Assembly: GCA_016867695.1 (NCBI GenBank)
Contig: VGIY01000097.1
Location: 1 to 8,640, forward strand
Reading direction: 5' to 3'
Length of the DNA stretch: 8,640 nt
From: Candidatus Eiseniibacteriota bacterium
GTDB taxonomy: Bacteria > Eisenbacteria > RBG-16-71-46 > CAIMUX01 > WJJG01
Positions 1 to 5,455 of the stretch are shown here, in pieces (positions within the stretch are counted from its first letter, which is position 1; each line of letters starts with the position of its first letter). The notes beneath the pieces were generated by a model. That model was not told the DNA's origin. It saw only the letters and a list, made by a program, of their open reading frames with translations, and did not search any database. Position numbers and translations under genes: made by a program.

Positions 1-343
1 GCAGGCCGCTCCCCCGCCACAGCGCCCATCCCACCGCCATGATCAGGAGTCCACCGTACGCGGGGTGGCGCGTACGCGCGTAGAGGCCGGTCTGCACAAA
101 CGTGCCCCTGGGGCGCGGTCGGGGCAGGATGGTCAGGCTGGGGCCGAGTTCATACAGAGCGCGCAGGCCCAGCCATCCTCCCGCGATGACCAGCGGCACA
201 CCGAGCGCCACCCAGAGCGCACGAGACGGCCCGGTCCAGCGCCACGCGGGCGGCGCCAGCGCCACCGCGGCCATCAGAATCAGCTGTCCAACCACCAGCC
301 ACTCGCCGCGTGTGCCCTTCCACCAGGGCGGGCGGCCGCTCAT
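1..343 (-). CDS. Isoprenylcysteine carboxylmethyltransferase-like membrane protein, C-terminus cut by window edge
   Basis: Translating the minus strand from the ATG at 343-341 gives 114 uninterrupted residues that leave the window at base 1. Hydrophobic stretches are visible at about residues 15-32, 43-62 and 96-110, so this is a multi-pass membrane protein. Residues 68-98 carry the run PSLTILPRPRPRG followed by GLYARTRHPAYGG. The G-[IL]-Y-x-x-x-R-H-P-x-Y-x-G signature is the conserved region of the ICMT/PEMT/NnrU-like membrane methyltransferases, which use S-adenosylmethionine. In bacteria the substrate of this family is usually unknown and is often a lipid or small hydrophobic molecule, so none is assigned. 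The start overlaps the stop of the alkD-like gene upstream (ATGA, 343-340), which indicates translational coupling in a two-gene minus-strand operon. The C-terminal SAM-binding part is missing only because of the window edge. Confidence 0.75.
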   Translation of the reverse strand, partial: MSGRPPWWKGTRGEWLVVGQLILMAAVALAPPAWRWTGPSRALWVALGVPLVIAGGWLGLRALYELGPSLTILPRPRPRGTFVQTGLYARTRHPAYGGLLIMAVGWALWRGSGL

Positions 344-1071
344 GGTGTGCCTCCCAGCACCCGGCGGCGATGCGCCGAGGACAGGTTCTCGCACGCATAG
401 CGCAGCACCAGCCGCGTGGTCCGGTCGCGGTTCGCCACCAGGTAAGCCACGACCTCGCCGGCCTTCTTCTTCGTCGCTTCCTTCAGCAACCATCCGACCC
501 CTTTCTGTACCATTAGGTCGGCATCGCCGAGCAGCCGGTCTGCCATGCCGAGGATCTCGGGCAGGCGCTCGCCGGTACGCGCCAGAGGGATCAGGCTGAC
601 CGCGGCGGCCCGGCGGCGCCACCGATGGCGGCTGCGCGCCCAGGGGACGAGCCGACGGATCAATGCCGGGTGCTCGCGGACCAGCGGCCCGATGATCTGG
701 CCGCACAGCGAGTCGCAACTCGCCCAGTCGTTGAGGAAGCCGACCCATCGGTCGAAGGTGCCGAAGTGCGCCGGGGTCAGGTGGCGGCCGAATCGCTGTA
801 GGATGCGGACCGCGAGCGCTGCTTCGTCCATGTTGCCCGAGCGATGGAGGCCGCCGGCTGTCCGCAGCGCCGCCGGCAGCCCGCCGCGCGTGGTGGGCCG
901 CGAGCCGGCCCGGAGCGCCGCCACGGCGTCGCGGGCGAACCCGTCGAGCAGCGCCCGGTGCACGCCGTAGGTCTTGACCCCGTCCACGAAGTAACGCCGG
1001 GCCCCGGCGGCGTTGATGGGGTCGGCGTGGGCGCGGAGCAGGGCGCGCAGCGATGTGACAGAGACTTCCAT
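340..1071 (-). CDS. DNA alkylation repair protein, AlkD-like HEAT-repeat glycosylase
   Basis: This 243-aa protein matches the AlkC/AlkD-like family: alpha-helical HEAT-like repeat DNA glycosylases that remove N3- and N7-alkylated purines in base excision repair. Family landmarks are an N-terminal segment around LRAHADPINA (residues 11-20), W116-x3-D120 in DWASCDSLCG, an arginine-rich helix WRRRAAAVSL (151-160), and DLMVQKGVGWLLKEATKK (185-202), which resembles the 'IQKAIGWVLRE' helix of Bacillus cereus AlkD. By that comparison W116, D120, R153 or R154 and W194 would be the active-site counterparts; this alignment is by eye. The length is normal for the family. The reading frame is open further upstream to about 1461, but those codons lie over the divergent gene, so the ATG at 1071-1069 is taken as start. 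No clear Shine-Dalgarno sequence precedes it. It overlaps the downstream membrane methyltransferase-like gene by 4 nt. Confidence 0.82.
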   Translation of the reverse strand: MEVSVTSLRALLRAHADPINAAGARRYFVDGVKTYGVHRALLDGFARDAVAALRAGSRPTTRGGLPAALRTAGGLHRSGNMDEAALAVRILQRFGRHLTPAHFGTFDRWVGFLNDWASCDSLCGQIIGPLVREHPALIRRLVPWARSRHRWRRRAAAVSLIPLARTGERLPEILGMADRLLGDADLMVQKGVGWLLKEATKKKAGEVVAYLVANRDRTTRLVLRYACENLSSAHRRRVLGGTP

Positions 1072-1183
1072 AGAGTGGAGTGTTCGAGGTCCGCCCGTGG
1101 ATTCCGCCCGGCCCCCCCGTTCCCCAGAGGGAGGCGCTGCTCCGGGTCGAACCCGCCAGTGAGGATTACCAGACGCAGTGCTC

Positions 1184-1189
1184 GGGAGG
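1184..1189 (+). promoter_or_regulatory. Shine-Dalgarno sequence deciding the GTG start at 1196
   Basis: GGGAGG at 1184-1189 lies 6 nt before the GTG at 1196 but touches the in-frame ATG at 1190 with no spacer. The GTG start therefore has the usual ribosome-binding geometry and the ATG does not. It is in the 124-bp divergent spacer between the alkD-like gene and the membrane fusion protein gene; I see no convincing -35/-10 pair there. Confidence 0.55.
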
Positions 1190-1195
1190 ATGGGC

Positions 1196-2611
1196 GTGAA
1201 GCGCGGTCGTGTCATCGTTCTCGTCGTCGCAGGCATCGCCGTCGCCGGCGTGCTCCACCAGATCAGCGCGCCCTGGCGGGCGACCGCCGTGGAGGTCACG
1301 CCGGTTGAGCGTGGGGCGCTCTCCGACTCCCTGGCCGTCACCGGGACGGTCGAGGCGCGGACCGTGACGGTATCGCCGAAGGTGCCGGGGCGGGTGCGGG
1401 CCGTACACGCGGCGAGCGGCGACGAGGTACCCGCTGGGCGGATCCTGATCGAGCTGGACAACGAGGAGATGGCGGCGCGCCTGGACGAGGCTACGGCGGC
1501 CGTATCAGCGGCCCGGGCCCGTCAGGCCCAGGCCGCCGCAGCTCTGGAGGTGCAGCGTGCCACGGCGTCGGCCCGGCTGGCGCAGGCCGAGGCCGAGTTG
1601 GCTGCTGCGCGGGCGCAGCGTGACAAGGCCCGCGCCGGTGCACGGCCGCAGGAACGGCAGCAGGCCGCGGCCCGGGTGGCGCAGGCGAAGGTGGCGCTTG
1701 ACCAGGCCCGGCGTGAGCACCAGCGCATGCGCGATCTGGTAGCCCGAGGCGCGCTGCCGCAGAGCGCGCTCGATGCCGCCCGTGCCGCCGAGGAGACCGC
1801 GCAGTCCCAGTACGATGCAGCGCTTCAGGCGCAGAGCCTGATTGAGGCCGGCGCCCAGCCCGAGGACATCGCCACCGCCGAGGCGCGGGTGCGCCAGGCC
1901 GAAGCCCTGGTCGCCGCGGCCCGCGCCGCGGCCGCAGAGGAGCGCGTCCGCGCGGCCGATCTCGCCACCGCCCGCGCCGCCGTGGGGCAGGCCGAGGCAG
2001 CGCTGCGCGCCGCGCGGGCGCAACTGGCGGCCACGACGATCGCGGCGCCCATCGCAGGCACGGTCGTCCGCAAGAACGTCGAGGTCGGGGAACTGGTCAC
2101 GCCCGGGACCGCGCTGCTCACGCTCGCCGACCTGCGCGAGGTCTGGGTGACCGTGGACCTGGCCGCCGGCGACGTCGCCAAGGTCCGGCAGGGGCAGGAT
2201 CTGGAGGTGCGCTCCGATGCCTATCCCGGCCGCGTCTTCCCGGCGAAGATCACGGAGCTGTCGCGGGTGGCCGATCCCAGGTTCGGTGTCGGGCAGGCCT
2301 GGTCCATCCGCGCGAAGGTCGCTCCTACCGACCCTGACCGGCTGCTGCGGCCCGGGGTGCAGGTGGACATTGAGGGGACGGGCGTCGTCGCGGCCAATGC
2401 ACTCCTGGTGCCGGCGACGGCCATCGTGACCCGCCTCGAGCGGACTGGGGTGTTCGTTGTTGCCGGAGGGATCGCCCGGTTCCGGCCGGTCGAGATCGGC
2501 GTGCGTACGTCGAAGCGAGTGCAGGTGCTCGGCGGGGTGAAGATGGGCGATCGGGTGGTCGCGGCTCCTGCGGAGGGTCTTCGGGACGGGATGCGGGTGA
2601 GAACAAGGTAG
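1196..2611 (+). CDS. Membrane fusion protein (HlyD/RND/MacA-type periplasmic adaptor subunit)
   Basis: The 471-aa protein has the layout of an efflux or secretion adaptor anchored in the inner membrane and bridging a transporter to an outer-membrane channel. Residues 5-20 form an uncleaved N-terminal membrane anchor. A first half-lipoyl/barrel-sandwich segment lies at about 48-90, with TVSPKVPGRVRAVHAASGDE at 57-76. A very long Ala/Gln/Arg-rich coiled-coil hairpin spans about 91-279 and contains two related breaks, AGARPQE (147-153) and AGAQPED (218-224). The second half-lipoyl segment, TTIAAPIAGTVVRKNVEVGE, is at 280-299, followed by beta-barrel and membrane-proximal domains to the end. The GTG at 1196 is chosen for its Shine-Dalgarno spacing; ATG 1190 and GTG 1178 are alternatives. 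ABC or RND partner genes normally follow such adaptors. None is present here, and non-coding, repeat-bearing DNA begins at the stop codon. Confidence 0.88.
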   Translation: MKRGRVIVLVVAGIAVAGVLHQISAPWRATAVEVTPVERGALSDSLAVTGTVEARTVTVSPKVPGRVRAVHAASGDEVPAGRILIELDNEEMAARLDEATAAVSAARARQAQAAAALEVQRATASARLAQAEAELAAARAQRDKARAGARPQERQQAAARVAQAKVALDQARREHQRMRDLVARGALPQSALDAARAAEETAQSQYDAALQAQSLIEAGAQPEDIATAEARVRQAEALVAAARAAAAEERVRAADLATARAAVGQAEAALRAARAQLAATTIAAPIAGTVVRKNVEVGELVTPGTALLTLADLREVWVTVDLAAGDVAKVRQGQDLEVRSDAYPGRVFPAKITELSRVADPRFGVGQAWSIRAKVAPTDPDRLLRPGVQVDIEGTGVVAANALLVPATAIVTRLERTGVFVVAGGIARFRPVEIGVRTSKRVQVLGGVKMGDRVVAAPAEGLRDGMRVRTR

Positions 2612-2616
2612 TTCGG
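2606..2616 (+). repeat. 11-bp direct repeat AGGTAGTTCGG, copy 1 (copy 2 at 2786-2796)
   Basis: AGGTAGTTCGG occurs exactly at 2606-2616, spanning the stop codon of the adaptor gene, and again at 2786-2796, just before the 230-aa gene. The copies are 180 bp apart and enclose the non-coding stretch. Duplication of the 3' end of a host gene at both sides of a segment is typical of an insertion scar. At 11 bp it could also be coincidence, though that is not likely in so short a stretch. Confidence 0.4.
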
Positions 2617-2649
2617 GCGGGGCGGTCGGCGATCCGGCACGCGGCGGAT

Positions 2650-2665
2650 TAGGCAGGTCTGCCTA
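2650..2665. repeat. 16-bp near-perfect palindrome, copy 1
   Basis: TAGGCAGGTCTGCCTA has 7-bp arms (TAGGCAG / CTGCCTA) around a central GT. It lies 38 nt after the adaptor gene stop. A related copy at 2785-2800 matches 13 of 16 positions. The two-base centre is too short for a normal RNA hairpin and no T-tract follows, so a terminator is unlikely. A protein-binding dyad, or a pair of back-to-back recombination core boxes (ATTAGGC at 2648-2654 and GCCTATC at 2661-2667), is more plausible. Confidence 0.5.
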
Positions 2666-2789
2666 TCACAGCGGCCGGTATGCGTTGCGGTTCGCGGTAC
2701 ATAATGAAGCCGGAGGGAATTGGGAGCACTAGTGAGTAGCCCTCAACAGGTACTAGGTTGCGGCGAACGCTATGGTGGCGGGGTTAGGT
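2661..2789 (+). repeat. Weak candidate integron attC-like site upstream of the 230-aa gene
   Basis: The right end GTTAGGT (2783-2789) fits the integron core consensus GTTRRRY exactly. The left end GCCTATC (2661-2667) fits the inverse core RYYYAAC with one mismatch. Inside, GCGTT (2682-2686) can pair with AACGC (2766-2770), and the self-complementary GTAC at 2697-2700 can pair with the GTAC at 2749-2752, but the inner stem is broken. The 129-bp length is within the known attC range of roughly 57-141 bp. The evidence is weaker than for the two other attC-like sites. An attI-like or merely coincidental core box is possible. Confidence 0.28.
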
Positions 2790-2800
2790 AGTTCGGCCTA
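2785..2800. repeat. 16-bp palindrome-like sequence, copy 2
   Basis: TAGGTAGTTCGGCCTA matches 13 of 16 bases of the palindrome at 2650-2665, in the same orientation and 135 bp away. Its outer arms TAGG/CCTA are preserved and its inner bases have diverged. It overlaps copy 2 of the 11-bp direct repeat and the GTTAGGT core-like box. It lies 34 nt upstream of the 230-aa gene start, where an operator could act. Confidence 0.42.
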
Positions 2801-2834
2801 GTTCTCGTTTTCGGGCTTACGGGTACGCGCTCTC

Positions 2835-3527
2835 ATGATCATCGGAAGAGAATCACCATTTCGGCGCCTCCGTGCGGATTTGCAGCCGGATCAAGCAGCT
2901 TTCCTCGACGGCGTTCGTATCGCCGCCGAGATGCTCGACGTTGCCTATGGCCGCCTGTCGGAACTGCTGTGGGCAGCGACCCAATCATTCGATGACAAGG
3001 ATCTTGCTGTGCCCACAGCACCCATTCTGCTGGATGCCTGGGCGATCGTAGATGCGGTACATCGCTTGCGGCTGTTGCTCGATCACACGCCTGGATTGAA
3101 GAAGAGCGATTCGAGCTATAAACTCTTCATTCGAAAGACCAAGGCTGCGACTCAATTCCGCGGCACCATCCAGCACTTGAATGAATGGCTTCAGAACATG
3201 GCCGCTAATGGCTGGCCCGTTTGGGGGACAATTGCGTGGGTCGCTGTCGCCGACCCGCAAACACGGATCCTCCACTCATGCGTACTTGTCTCGGGTCGTG
3301 TGCAACCTGGTACGCGGGACATGATCAACCCCGCTGGGAAGACGGTCGTCCGCCATGTTGACCATGTAACACTCCATTGCAGGGATCAAGAGATCTGCCT
3401 TACGGACATGCGAAACGAGGTGGAGACAATCGTACGTGCCATTGAGCCGTCGCTGGCGGAGCATACGGAGAACCACCCAACGCTCGCTGCAGATATCTTT
3501 GTTCGGGTGACATTGAGGCCCCGATGA
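2835..3527 (+). CDS. Hypothetical protein (230 aa), probable cassette-borne gene
   Basis: I do not recognise the family. The protein appears soluble, with no signal peptide or membrane segment. The N-terminal half is rich in predicted helix (about residues 18-52 and 61-87, including DAWAIVDAVHRLRLLLDH at 67-84). A charged linker, KKSDSSYKLFIRKTKAATQF, lies at 89-108. The C-terminal half looks beta-rich (about 129-190, with WPVWGTIAWVAVADPQT at 127-143 and VVRHVDHVTLHC at 171-182), followed by a helix at 191-209. There are only three cysteines, so no obvious metal site. The ATG at 2835 has no good Shine-Dalgarno sequence. The stop TGA is 5 nt before the left box of an attC-like element, as is usual in integron cassettes. 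Codon use is visibly less GC-biased than in neighbours. Position beside a helicase and R-M genes suggests a defence or mobile-element role, but that is inference from context only. Confidence 0.75.
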   Translation: MIIGRESPFRRLRADLQPDQAAFLDGVRIAAEMLDVAYGRLSELLWAATQSFDDKDLAVPTAPILLDAWAIVDAVHRLRLLLDHTPGLKKSDSSYKLFIRKTKAATQFRGTIQHLNEWLQNMAANGWPVWGTIAWVAVADPQTRILHSCVLVSGRVQPGTRDMINPAGKTVVRHVDHVTLHCRDQEICLTDMRNEVETIVRAIEPSLAEHTENHPTLAADIFVRVTLRPR

Positions 3528-3532
3528 ATGGC

Positions 3533-3641
3533 CGCTAACCACCCGCCGCAGTTGACCTGCACGCGGGCATGGCTGATGATTCACTTGTCGAGGGTGTTGC
3601 TCCCCGCCCGCGGCAGGCAACAGAGCGAGGATCTGTTAGAG
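3533..3641 (+). repeat. Candidate integron attC recombination site
   Basis: The element has the nested inverted-repeat plan of an attC site. Outer boxes are CTAAC (3535-3539) and GTTAG (3635-3639, within GTTAGAG). Inner arms are GTTGaCCTGCaCGCGGGC (3551-3568) and GCCCGCGGCAGGCAAC (3606-3621). These pair perfectly over 16 bp once the adenines at 3555 and 3561 are bulged out. Two extrahelical bases on one arm, a few bases apart, are the hallmark that lets integron integrase choose the bottom strand. Unpaired spacers of 11 and 13 nt separate the boxes and a 37-nt loop closes the hairpin. The spacers are longer than usual, and CGCTAAC and GTTAGAG deviate slightly from RYYYAAC and GTTRRRY. The site starts just after the stop of the 230-aa gene and ends 26 nt before the helicase start, as expected between two cassettes. 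Confidence 0.6.
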
Positions 3642-3656
3642 CGAACGCCACCAGTC

Positions 3657-3663
3657 GAGGGGG
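3657..3663 (+). promoter_or_regulatory. Shine-Dalgarno sequence deciding the helicase start
   Basis: GAGGGGG (3657-3663) precedes the GTG at 3668 with a 4-7 nt spacer. The upstream in-frame ATG at 3569 has no such site and lies inside the loop of the attC-like hairpin. The GTG is therefore preferred as start. Confidence 0.6.
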
Positions 3664-3667
3664 ACTA

Positions 3668-5443
3668 GTGTCGGAAGAGGCAGACTACTCGGCCGAAGAG
3701 GCGGAACTCCAGGCAGCCATCGAGGCGGTGCTTGCCTCATCCAGCCGCAAGAAGTTGGTCATTGCCGGACCCGGTACCGGGAAGACGACACTGTTCAAGC
3801 GGCTGCTCGAGTTGTCCCCGGGAGGTCGTGACGAGCGAATCGTCCTCACCTTCATCAACACCCTGAAAGACGACCTCGAGGACGACCTCGGTGAGATGGC
3901 TCAGGTCTACACCCTGCACTCGTACTGTCTGGGCTTGCTCTATCGGCATCCTGCGCTCAGGGGACCGCTGTCGGAGGACTTCACGTGTCGCCCGGGGCTT
4001 GCAGGCCTGATCGCAGATGACTACAAGTTCATCCATGGTGAGGACGCGCCCCGCTTCGTGGGCAAGATGCGCGCACTGGCTGATGACGACGACATGCGGT
4101 TCTACCTGGAGCGAGGGGTGTACTACGCCGCCGCCGACTTCGATGACGCGGTCTACAGAGCGTATCAGGGGCTCAAGGCCGGCCACGTCCCTGTCGATTC
4201 GTTTCAGCTCGTTCTGATTGACGAGTACCAGGATTTCAACGCTATGGAGGCAGGGGTGATCGATGCCCTCGCGGAGACTAGCCCGATTGTGATTGCCGGC
4301 GATGACGACCAGGCGTTGTACAGCCAGCTACGCGATGCGAGCTGGGATCACATCCGACTTCTGAACGACGCGGGCGACTACGAGGTTCACAAGCTTCCAT
4401 TCTGCATGCGCTGTCCCAAGGTGGTGGTCGATGCCGTCAATGACATCATCACACGGGCCAATGAACTTGACCGGCTTGCTGGCCGCATCGACAAACCGTA
4501 CAAGCACTTCCCGCCGGTGAAGGGCTCTGACAGCGCGAAGTACCCACGCATCGACGAAGTCGAGACAACGGTGCAGCGGCAGACCGCAAACTACATGGGA
4601 CAATACATCGCTCAGGCAATCGGTCAGATTCCAGATGACGAGATCCAGGAGTCGCTCAACGGAGGCTACCCAACGGCGCTCGTGATCGTCGCCCAGCCCT
4701 ACCGGGATCAGATAGTCCGGTACTTGGAGGATGCGGGGTATGAGGTGGACACGAAGCGCGACTCAGAAGGTAGGCTGACTCGTGAAACGGGTCTCGCGAT
4801 TCTGAAGTCGAATGCCGAGTCCAACCTTGGATGGCGAATCATCCTTGCAGCCGACAGGCCCGCGTTTCTGGGCGACGCCGTCCGCGCGACGGCGGATAAC
4901 CTGACGTTGCTCGCGGACTCAGTTCCCGTTGACTATCGCAAGCACGTCCTTGCGGAAGCTGAAGCGTACGAGTTGCCTCAGCAAACGGAGGGGGCGGCGC
5001 CGCAGGGCGAGGGGGAGCTTCGGCCCAGCATCAAGGTCACCTCGTTCGAAGGGGCTAAAGGCCTCTCGGCCCAGCACGTGTACATGGTCGGGCTGCATGA
5101 CGGCGAGTTGCCCCACGATCCCCAGTCGATCAAGGATCTCGAGATCTGCAAGTTCATCGTCGGACTGACTCGCACGCGCAAGAAGTGCACGCTGATTCAC
5201 ACCCGCAACTTCGCGGGCGGCTGGAAGGTCGCGTCTTGCTTCCTCGACTGGATTGACCCCACGCGCCTTGCGCATCTCAGGGTTGATGCTGACTACTGGA
5301 GGCAGCGAGCTGCAGATGACGCCCCAGGGCGAGGGGGCGTCGCTCTAACCCGGGGATCGAGCCGACTCGCTTCGCTCGCAGCTGAAGCGCAGAACATTAG
5401 ACGGCCCACCCACTGGCAGTGGAGCGAGTACAAACGTTCGTAA
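3668..5443 (+). CDS. Superfamily 1 DNA helicase, UvrD/Rep-like
   Basis: From the GTG at 3668 the protein has 591 aa and shows the full set of SF1A helicase motifs. Motif I (Walker A) is AGPGTGKTT (33-41), Ib YTLHSYCLGL (81-90), II DEYQD (185-189), III GDDDQALY (211-218), IV-like PFCMRCPKVV (244-253), V KVTSFEGAKGLSAQHVY (456-472) and VI VGLTRTRKK (498-506). It should be an ATP-driven 3'-5' translocase/helicase. No nuclease domain is evident. It is shorter than UvrD or Rep (about 670-720 aa) and is not housekeeping UvrD. It sits alone between an unknown gene and a type I R-M gene, without the OLD-nuclease partner of Gabija, so a distinct defence or mobile-element function is possible. The last 30 or so residues after QRAADD are encoded by a GC hairpin and an attC-like site and look non-native. 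A one-base loss in the G run at 5333-5337 would instead end the protein at a TAA (5346-5348) in the attC left box. Confidence 0.88.
   Translation: MSEEADYSAEEAELQAAIEAVLASSSRKKLVIAGPGTGKTTLFKRLLELSPGGRDERIVLTFINTLKDDLEDDLGEMAQVYTLHSYCLGLLYRHPALRGPLSEDFTCRPGLAGLIADDYKFIHGEDAPRFVGKMRALADDDDMRFYLERGVYYAAADFDDAVYRAYQGLKAGHVPVDSFQLVLIDEYQDFNAMEAGVIDALAETSPIVIAGDDDQALYSQLRDASWDHIRLLNDAGDYEVHKLPFCMRCPKVVVDAVNDIITRANELDRLAGRIDKPYKHFPPVKGSDSAKYPRIDEVETTVQRQTANYMGQYIAQAIGQIPDDEIQESLNGGYPTALVIVAQPYRDQIVRYLEDAGYEVDTKRDSEGRLTRETGLAILKSNAESNLGWRIILAADRPAFLGDAVRATADNLTLLADSVPVDYRKHVLAEAEAYELPQQTEGAAPQGEGELRPSIKVTSFEGAKGLSAQHVYMVGLHDGELPHDPQSIKDLEICKFIVGLTRTRKKCTLIHTRNFAGGWKVASCFLDWIDPTRLAHLRVDADYWRQRAADDAPGRGGVALTRGSSRLASLAAEAQNIRRPTHWQWSEYKRS
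5318..5341. repeat. GC-rich stem-loop near the 3' end of the helicase gene
   Basis: GACGCCCC (5318-5325) and GGGGCGTC (5334-5341) form a perfect 8-bp inverted repeat around an 8-nt loop. It ends 1 nt before the attC-like element. No T-run follows, so it is not a classical intrinsic terminator. It may mark the original end of the helicase gene or stabilise the transcript. Confidence 0.5.
5343..5402 (+). repeat. Candidate integron attC recombination site, aadA-like layout
   Basis: This 60-bp element has outer boxes CTCTAAC (5343-5349) and ATTAGAC (5396-5402) that pair over TCTAA/TTAGA. Inside are AGCCGAC (5360-5366) and GCAGCTGA (5378-5385) around CGCTTCGCTC. This strongly recalls the inner boxes of aadA-type attC sites, AGCCGAC...CGCTTCG...CGGCTTAA (comparison from memory). 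AGCCG and CAGCT pair with one G-T wobble on the bottom strand, the strand integron integrase uses. The adenine at 5365 is then an extrahelical base in the expected place. The deviation is ATT instead of GTT at the cleavage position. The site is read through by the end of the helicase frame. Confidence 0.52.
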
Positions 5444-5447
5444 GGAG
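5442..5447 (+). promoter_or_regulatory. hsdM Shine-Dalgarno sequence overlapping the helicase stop codon
   Basis: AAGGAG at 5442-5447 includes the last two bases of the helicase TAA (5441-5443) and lies 8 nt before the GTG start of hsdM. This is near-ideal spacing and fixes the GTG at 5456 as the start. It also means ribosomes ending the helicase finish on the hsdM ribosome-binding site, which allows translational coupling. Confidence 0.7.
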
Positions 5448-5455
5448 CCGAACCC

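Larger units (their letters stand above)
2784..3635 (+). mobile_element. Putative integron-type gene cassette A (unknown 230-aa gene plus attC-like site)
   Basis: Cassettes run from the cleavage point in one GTTRRRY box to that in the next. Here the boxes would be GTTAGGT at 2783 and GTTAGAG at 3635. The enclosed segment has the classic plan: a short leader, a single gene filling nearly all the space, a stop codon a few bases before the attC-like hairpin, and base composition visibly less GC-rich than the flanking chromosome. The right-hand site is well supported and the left-hand site is weak. No integrase gene is visible, so this would be part of a cluster of attC sites lacking an integrase, or an array whose integrase lies elsewhere. 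Confidence 0.4.
3636..5396 (+). mobile_element. Putative integron-type gene cassette B (SF1 helicase)
   Basis: The segment lies between the core-like boxes at 3635 (GTTAGAG) and 5396 (ATTAGAC). It contains one gene starting 32 nt after the left box and ending in an attC-like hairpin. At about 1.76 kb it is long for a gene cassette, most of which are under about 1 kb. The right-hand box has A in place of the nearly invariant G at the cleavage point, so this end may be degenerate and no longer mobile. hsdM starts right after it, which would make this the last cassette of the array. Confidence 0.4.

Noticed and set aside
1141..1156. GGGTCGAACCC in the divergent spacer as a tRNA T-arm remnant
   Set aside because: The loop is only 3 nt, and no acceptor stem, anticodon arm or CCA context is present. 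It is only a short inverted repeat.
1072..1461. Extension of the AlkD-like frame upstream to 1461 on the minus strand
   Set aside because: The extension lies over the divergent membrane fusion protein gene and has no AlkD-family similarity; high GC keeps antisense frames open.
1505..2181. Long antisense frames opposite the adaptor coiled coil
   Set aside because: They are by-products of the Ala/Arg/Gln-rich, third-position-GC sequence and match no family.
2698..2705. TACATAAT as a -10 promoter box for the 230-aa gene
   Set aside because: No -35 at proper spacing: TTGCGG at 2685-2690 is only about 9 nt away.
3569..3667. ATG at 3569 as start of the helicase, adding 33 residues
   Set aside because: The ATG is in the loop of the attC-like hairpin, has no ribosome-binding site, and the extra residues look like translated non-coding DNA. 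GTG 3668 has a good Shine-Dalgarno sequence.
3528..3668. 46-codon frame between the unknown gene and the helicase, with TGAATG and TAGTG junctions suggesting translational coupling
   Set aside because: It lies almost wholly inside the attC-like hairpin, its sequence is low in protein character, and the junctions are explained by the cassette layout.
3668..5443. Helicase as the GajB subunit of a Gabija system
   Set aside because: There is no OLD-family ATPase-nuclease (GajA) next to it; the upstream protein has no Walker or TOPRIM motifs.
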